Positions 61,361-64,000 of a stretch of 64,000 bases of DNA are shown piece after piece (position 1 is the stretch's first letter; every line of letters begins with the position of its first letter). The translations under genes were made by a program, and so were the position numbers. The notes beneath the pieces were generated by a model. The model was not told the DNA's origin, did not search any database, and saw nothing but the letters and a program-made list of their open reading frames with translations. Source of the stretch: Oscillospiraceae bacterium (lineage in GTDB: Bacteria > Bacillota > Clostridia > Oscillospirales > CAG-382); the NCBI GenBank assembly GCA_015063885.1, contig SVTH01000012.1:1-64000 (forward strand). The letters are read 5' to 3'.

Positions 61361-62611
61361 TCAACCTTTTCCGTAAGAACGCATATTTTCAAAGAGCTTT
61401 GCCAGGTCCGCCTTGGTGAGCACACGGGAAGCGTCCAGCATCCCGTCGGAGGCCGCCCAGATCCCCGTGGAATCCGCAGACACCAGCGCCGTGCACGCCC
61501 AGGCGGGGGTGGTGTTCAAGTCGGAAAACTCCTGCTTGGGAGACAAGGCGGGGGTCCCCAGCATCCGCATAGCCATATACACCGCATCGGCGGCGGTAAC
61601 GGGGGCGTCGGGGGAGAATTTTCCCTGCTCCAGGTACACCCATCCCGTGGCAATGGCGTTCCGCAGGAAGCCCTTCTTCCCGGAGGAAAGCCCCTTGTCG
61701 TCCAAAGCCTCGGTGTCCGCCGCGGCGGTGACCCCCTCGTCCTGCCCCATGAGACACATCATCATCACCAGGCAGTCGATCTTGGAGACGGTGGCTTCGG
61801 GATCGAAATAATACTTTCCCTTTTCCAGGCGGTAGGTCATTACGTTCTCCCCGCAAAGGCGGATGGCGGCGCTGTGAACGGGGGAATCCGCAAGATCCTC
61901 AAAATACAGCCCCGTTTCGTTTTCCGCCACGGTGAAGGTCACCTTGGTCTCGGGAGAGGTACTGCCGTAACGGTCGGCGGCAATATACGTAAAGGAATCC
62001 TCCCCGGTAAAGCCCTCTTCGGGACGGTACACCGCTTCCCCGTTCACAATTTCCACAGACCCGTGGCGGGGGTAGGCCGCGATGCGGTACAGCACCTCGT
62101 CACCGTTGGGGTCGGAGCCGCCCAGGGGAGCAAAGCACGCCAGGTTCTCCAAGGTCTGCGCCCGCAGCTCCTTCGTCACCGGCGGGAAATTGGCGTCCTT
62201 CCCCACGGTGATCACGCAGGAAAGCTCCCGTTCCTCCCAGCCGGGAGCCTTGGCGGTGAAGGTAAAGGTCTCCTCCCCCGTTTTCCCCGCGGGGACGTAT
62301 TTCAGAAGATCCAAGGAGGATACGGGCACCGTCTGCCCCGACAGCACCGCTACCCCGCCCAGCATGAGGACCCCCGTTTCCGGCAGAGTCGACACCACGA
62401 TATAGGAGGTCTCCTCCCCCGTCAGGGCACAGAAGTCCGCCGAGGAGAAGGACAGATCCTCGTGCAGCGCCGTGTGGCGGTAAAGGATGGCTTCCTCCCG
62501 CAGGTGCTCCAGCCCCGGGGAAAGCTCTCCCGAACGGGAGGTCTCCCCGCCTCCGGTGCATCCCGTCAGCAAAACAGCAACTAAACAAAGTATGATCCAA
62601 AATCGTTTCAC
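61361..62611 (-). CDS. Lipoprotein with cadherin-like and S-layer-homology-like domains
   Basis: A 416-residue lipoprotein starting at GTG (62611, GGAAGGG upstream) with the lipobox LLTGC. An Ig/cadherin-like domain occupies roughly residues 95-225 (FAPLGGSDPNGDEVLYRIAA, YRPEEGFTGEDSFTYIAADR), as seen in VCBS/Big-type tandem surface domains. The rest holds two SLH-like segments (FEDLADSPVHSAAIRLCGEN, GKYYFDPEATVSKIDCLVMM, GKFSPDAPVTAADAVYMAMR). SLH domains bind wall polymers, so this lipoprotein may bridge membrane and wall. The open frame to 63421 is the shadow of the sirtuin gene. Confidence 0.8.
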   Translation of the reverse strand: MKRFWIILCLVAVLLTGCTGGGETSRSGELSPGLEHLREEAILYRHTALHEDLSFSSADFCALTGEETSYIVVSTLPETGVLMLGGVAVLSGQTVPVSSLDLLKYVPAGKTGEETFTFTAKAPGWEERELSCVITVGKDANFPPVTKELRAQTLENLACFAPLGGSDPNGDEVLYRIAAYPRHGSVEIVNGEAVYRPEEGFTGEDSFTYIAADRYGSTSPETKVTFTVAENETGLYFEDLADSPVHSAAIRLCGENVMTYRLEKGKYYFDPEATVSKIDCLVMMMCLMGQDEGVTAAADTEALDDKGLSSGKKGFLRNAIATGWVYLEQGKFSPDAPVTAADAVYMAMRMLGTPALSPKQEFSDLNTTPAWACTALVSADSTGIWAASDGMLDASRVLTKADLAKLFENMRSYGKG

Positions 62612-62642
62612 AAAAAACACCCTTCCTTTCTCTTTATTCTTA

Positions 62643-62671
62643 TTGCATTTTTCCTTCCGATATGCTACAAT
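62643..62671 (+). promoter_or_regulatory. Promoter of the sirtuin/lyxose isomerase operon
   Basis: TTGCAT, 17 bp, TACAAT on the plus strand, between the divergent lipoprotein and sirtuin genes. Confidence 0.75.
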
Positions 62672-62698
62672 GAGGAAAAAGAACGCAGGAGGCAGGAT

Positions 62699-63430
62699 AT
62701 GGGAATCACCTTGGAAGAAAGCGCAGTCCTTTTGGAGCAGATCCTCCGGTCCTCCCGCCATGTCCTGTTCTTCGGGGGCGCAGGGGTTTCCGTGGAAAGC
62801 GGGATCCCGGACTTCCGTTCCGCAGACGGGCTTTACAATACGAAATGGAAGTATCCTCCCGAAACGGTGCTGAGCCACAGCTTTTTCGAGAGCCACACCG
62901 AGGAGTTCTACGAATTCTACCGTGAGAAGATGATCGCCCTGTGGGCAAAGCCCAACCCCGCCCATAAACGCCTTGCGGAATGGGAACGGGCAGGCAAGGC
63001 TATTTCCGTCGTCACCCAGAACATCGACGGGCTCCACCAAATGGCGGGAAGCTGCGTGGTGTACGAGCTCCACGGCTCCGTCCACCGCAACCGCTGTATG
63101 GAATGCGGGAAGCTCTATGACGTCCACGCCGTGGCGGACTGCGAGGGCGTTCCCCATTGCACCTGCGGCGGGATCATCAAGCCGGAGGTGGTGCTTTATG
63201 AGGAAGCCCTGGACGACGAGACCGTAACGGGTGCGGTGAACGCCATCGCCTCGGCGGACACCATGATCATCGCAGGCACCTCCCTGCGGGTCTACCCTGC
63301 CGCAGGGCTGATCCGCTATTTCGGCGGGGAGAATCTGATCTGCATCGACCCTGCCGCCAAGGAGATGCGAGGCGCCGTCACCCTCCCCCACCCGGTGGGC
63401 AAATTGTTTGAAAAGATACATTTATCATAA
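62699..63430 (+). CDS. cobB: Sir2-family NAD-dependent protein deacylase
   Basis: A 243-residue sirtuin with all key motifs: GGAGVSVESGIPDFRSADG at residues 26-44, TQNIDGLHQMAGS with the NAD-binding residues, catalytic His in YELHGSVHRN, and four zinc cysteines (CMEC and CTC plus flanks). The NAD site GTSLRVYPAAGLI follows. It removes acetyl or acyl groups from lysines using NAD. GCAGGAGG stands 7 bases before the ATG. The following gene starts 12 bases after its stop. Confidence 0.95.
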   Translation: MGITLEESAVLLEQILRSSRHVLFFGGAGVSVESGIPDFRSADGLYNTKWKYPPETVLSHSFFESHTEEFYEFYREKMIALWAKPNPAHKRLAEWERAGKAISVVTQNIDGLHQMAGSCVVYELHGSVHRNRCMECGKLYDVHAVADCEGVPHCTCGGIIKPEVVLYEEALDDETVTGAVNAIASADTMIIAGTSLRVYPAAGLIRYFGGENLICIDPAAKEMRGAVTLPHPVGKLFEKIHLS

Positions 63431-63442
63431 AGGAGTGCATCC

Positions 63443-64000
63443 ATGAAACGTTCCGAGATCAACAAGATCCTGCGGGAGACCATCGCTTTCCTGAAGGAGC
63501 AGAACTACGCTCTGCCCCCCTTCGCTTACTTCACCCCCGAGGAATGGGCGGAAAAAGGCCACGAATACGACGAGATCCGTAACAACATGCTGGGCTGGGA
63601 CATCACCGACTACGGCCACGGGGATTTCGACCGCATCGGTCTGTTCCTGTTCACCATCCGCAACGGCAATTTGAAGGATCCCAACTGCAAGAAGCCCTAT
63701 GCGGAGAAGTACCTCATCTCCAAGGAGGATCAGGACAGCCCCATGCACTTCCATTGGAACAAAATGGAAGACATCATCAACCGCGCAGGCGGACATCTGA
63801 TGGTGAAGGTATATAACTGCGGCGAAAACGAAGAGCTGGCAGACACCCCCGTCACCGTAAACCTGGACGGCTGTGTGAAGACCGTTCCCGCGGGCACCGT
63901 TCTCCGCCTCCTCCCCGGCGAATCCATCACCCTGCCTCCCTACCAGTACCACGAGTTCTGGGCAGAGAAGGGCTACGGCCCCTGCCTGATCGGCGAGGTC
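63443..64000 (+). CDS. D-lyxose isomerase-like protein, 5' part
   Basis: 186 codons are visible and the gene runs off the window; the family is usually about 220-230 residues. It begins MKRSEINKILRETIAFLKEQ and shows the cupin metal site PMHFHWNKMEDIINRAGG and YQYHEFWAEKG with His/Glu ligands, as in D-lyxose/D-mannose isomerases (DUF1498). These convert D-lyxose to D-xylulose or D-mannose to D-fructose. AAGGAG precedes the ATG. It follows the sirtuin gene by 12 bases in the same unit. Confidence 0.88.
   Translation, partial: MKRSEINKILRETIAFLKEQNYALPPFAYFTPEEWAEKGHEYDEIRNNMLGWDITDYGHGDFDRIGLFLFTIRNGNLKDPNCKKPYAEKYLISKEDQDSPMHFHWNKMEDIINRAGGHLMVKVYNCGENEELADTPVTVNLDGCVKTVPAGTVLRLLPGESITLPPYQYHEFWAEKGYGPCLIGEV

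Noticed and set aside
62612..63421. 5' extension of the SLH-like lipoprotein frame
   Set aside because: It is antisense to the sirtuin gene. The GTG at 62611 with a ribosome site and a lipoprotein signal is the real start.

Overview
The window looks like a chromosomal segment of an anaerobic, gut-type clostridial Firmicute, probably in or near the Oscillospirales; no lineage can be fixed without a search. Reasons: AGGAGG-type ribosome binding sites, sigma-A-like promoters (TTGACA/TTGCAA, 17 bp, TATAAT), tRNA genes with encoded CCA, fairly GC-rich coding sequence, many signal-peptide or lipobox surface proteins, and cohesin/dockerin-like modules. TGA is a normal stop.

Layout. 1-1.8 kb: end of rplL, a Phd/RelE-type toxin-antitoxin pair and a lipoprotein. 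1.8-15 kb: mostly housekeeping and carbohydrate genes: SGNH esterase, diacylglycerol-kinase-like enzyme, secD-secF, lepA-hemW, a MoxR/DUF58/DUF4129-like operon, a GH31 glycosidase and a YbaK-type tRNA editing protein. 15.1-15.9 kb: seven tRNA genes (Asp, Phe, Gly, Cys, Thr, Asp, Gly). 15.9-26 kb: a pseudopilin/SGNH fusion, two XRE regulators, a citrate synthase gene bracketed by 26-bp direct repeats, an unknown 512-residue protein and a repeat-rich lipoprotein. 26.2-35.4 kb: an intact minus-strand head-morphogenesis operon whose order resembles P22-like podoviruses (TerS, TerL, portal, scaffold, coat, small protein, adaptor, propeller-like protein, coiled-coil protein, holin). No integrase, replication or tail-fibre gene is present. 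35.5-47.3 kb: a GH73 wall hydrolase with a dockerin-like end, a LytTR two-component pair, a heterodimeric ABC exporter, a PHP phosphoesterase and a MacB/FtsX-type ABC protein. 47.3-58.3 kb: a surface-protein island. 58.3-64 kb: a DUF4091 protein, an aminotransferase, an SLH-like lipoprotein, a sirtuin and the start of a D-lyxose isomerase-like gene.

The most distinctive part is the surface-protein island. A 1479-residue secreted protein has an N-terminal dockerin followed by a very long acidic, tyrosine-rich repeat array. Three paralogues carry F5/8C (discoidin-like) modules, and a fourth protein has a cohesin-like domain on a long Ser/Glu/Pro stalk. These last four share almost the same signal peptide, a C-terminal tail with GDxG plus a membrane segment but no LPxTG, and nearly the same promoter. 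With the GH73/dockerin protein upstream, they suggest a cell-surface docking system in which a membrane-held cohesin displays dockerin-bearing proteins. That model is inference from domain patterns and needs profile searches and binding tests.

All calls come from reading the sequence; no database search was possible.
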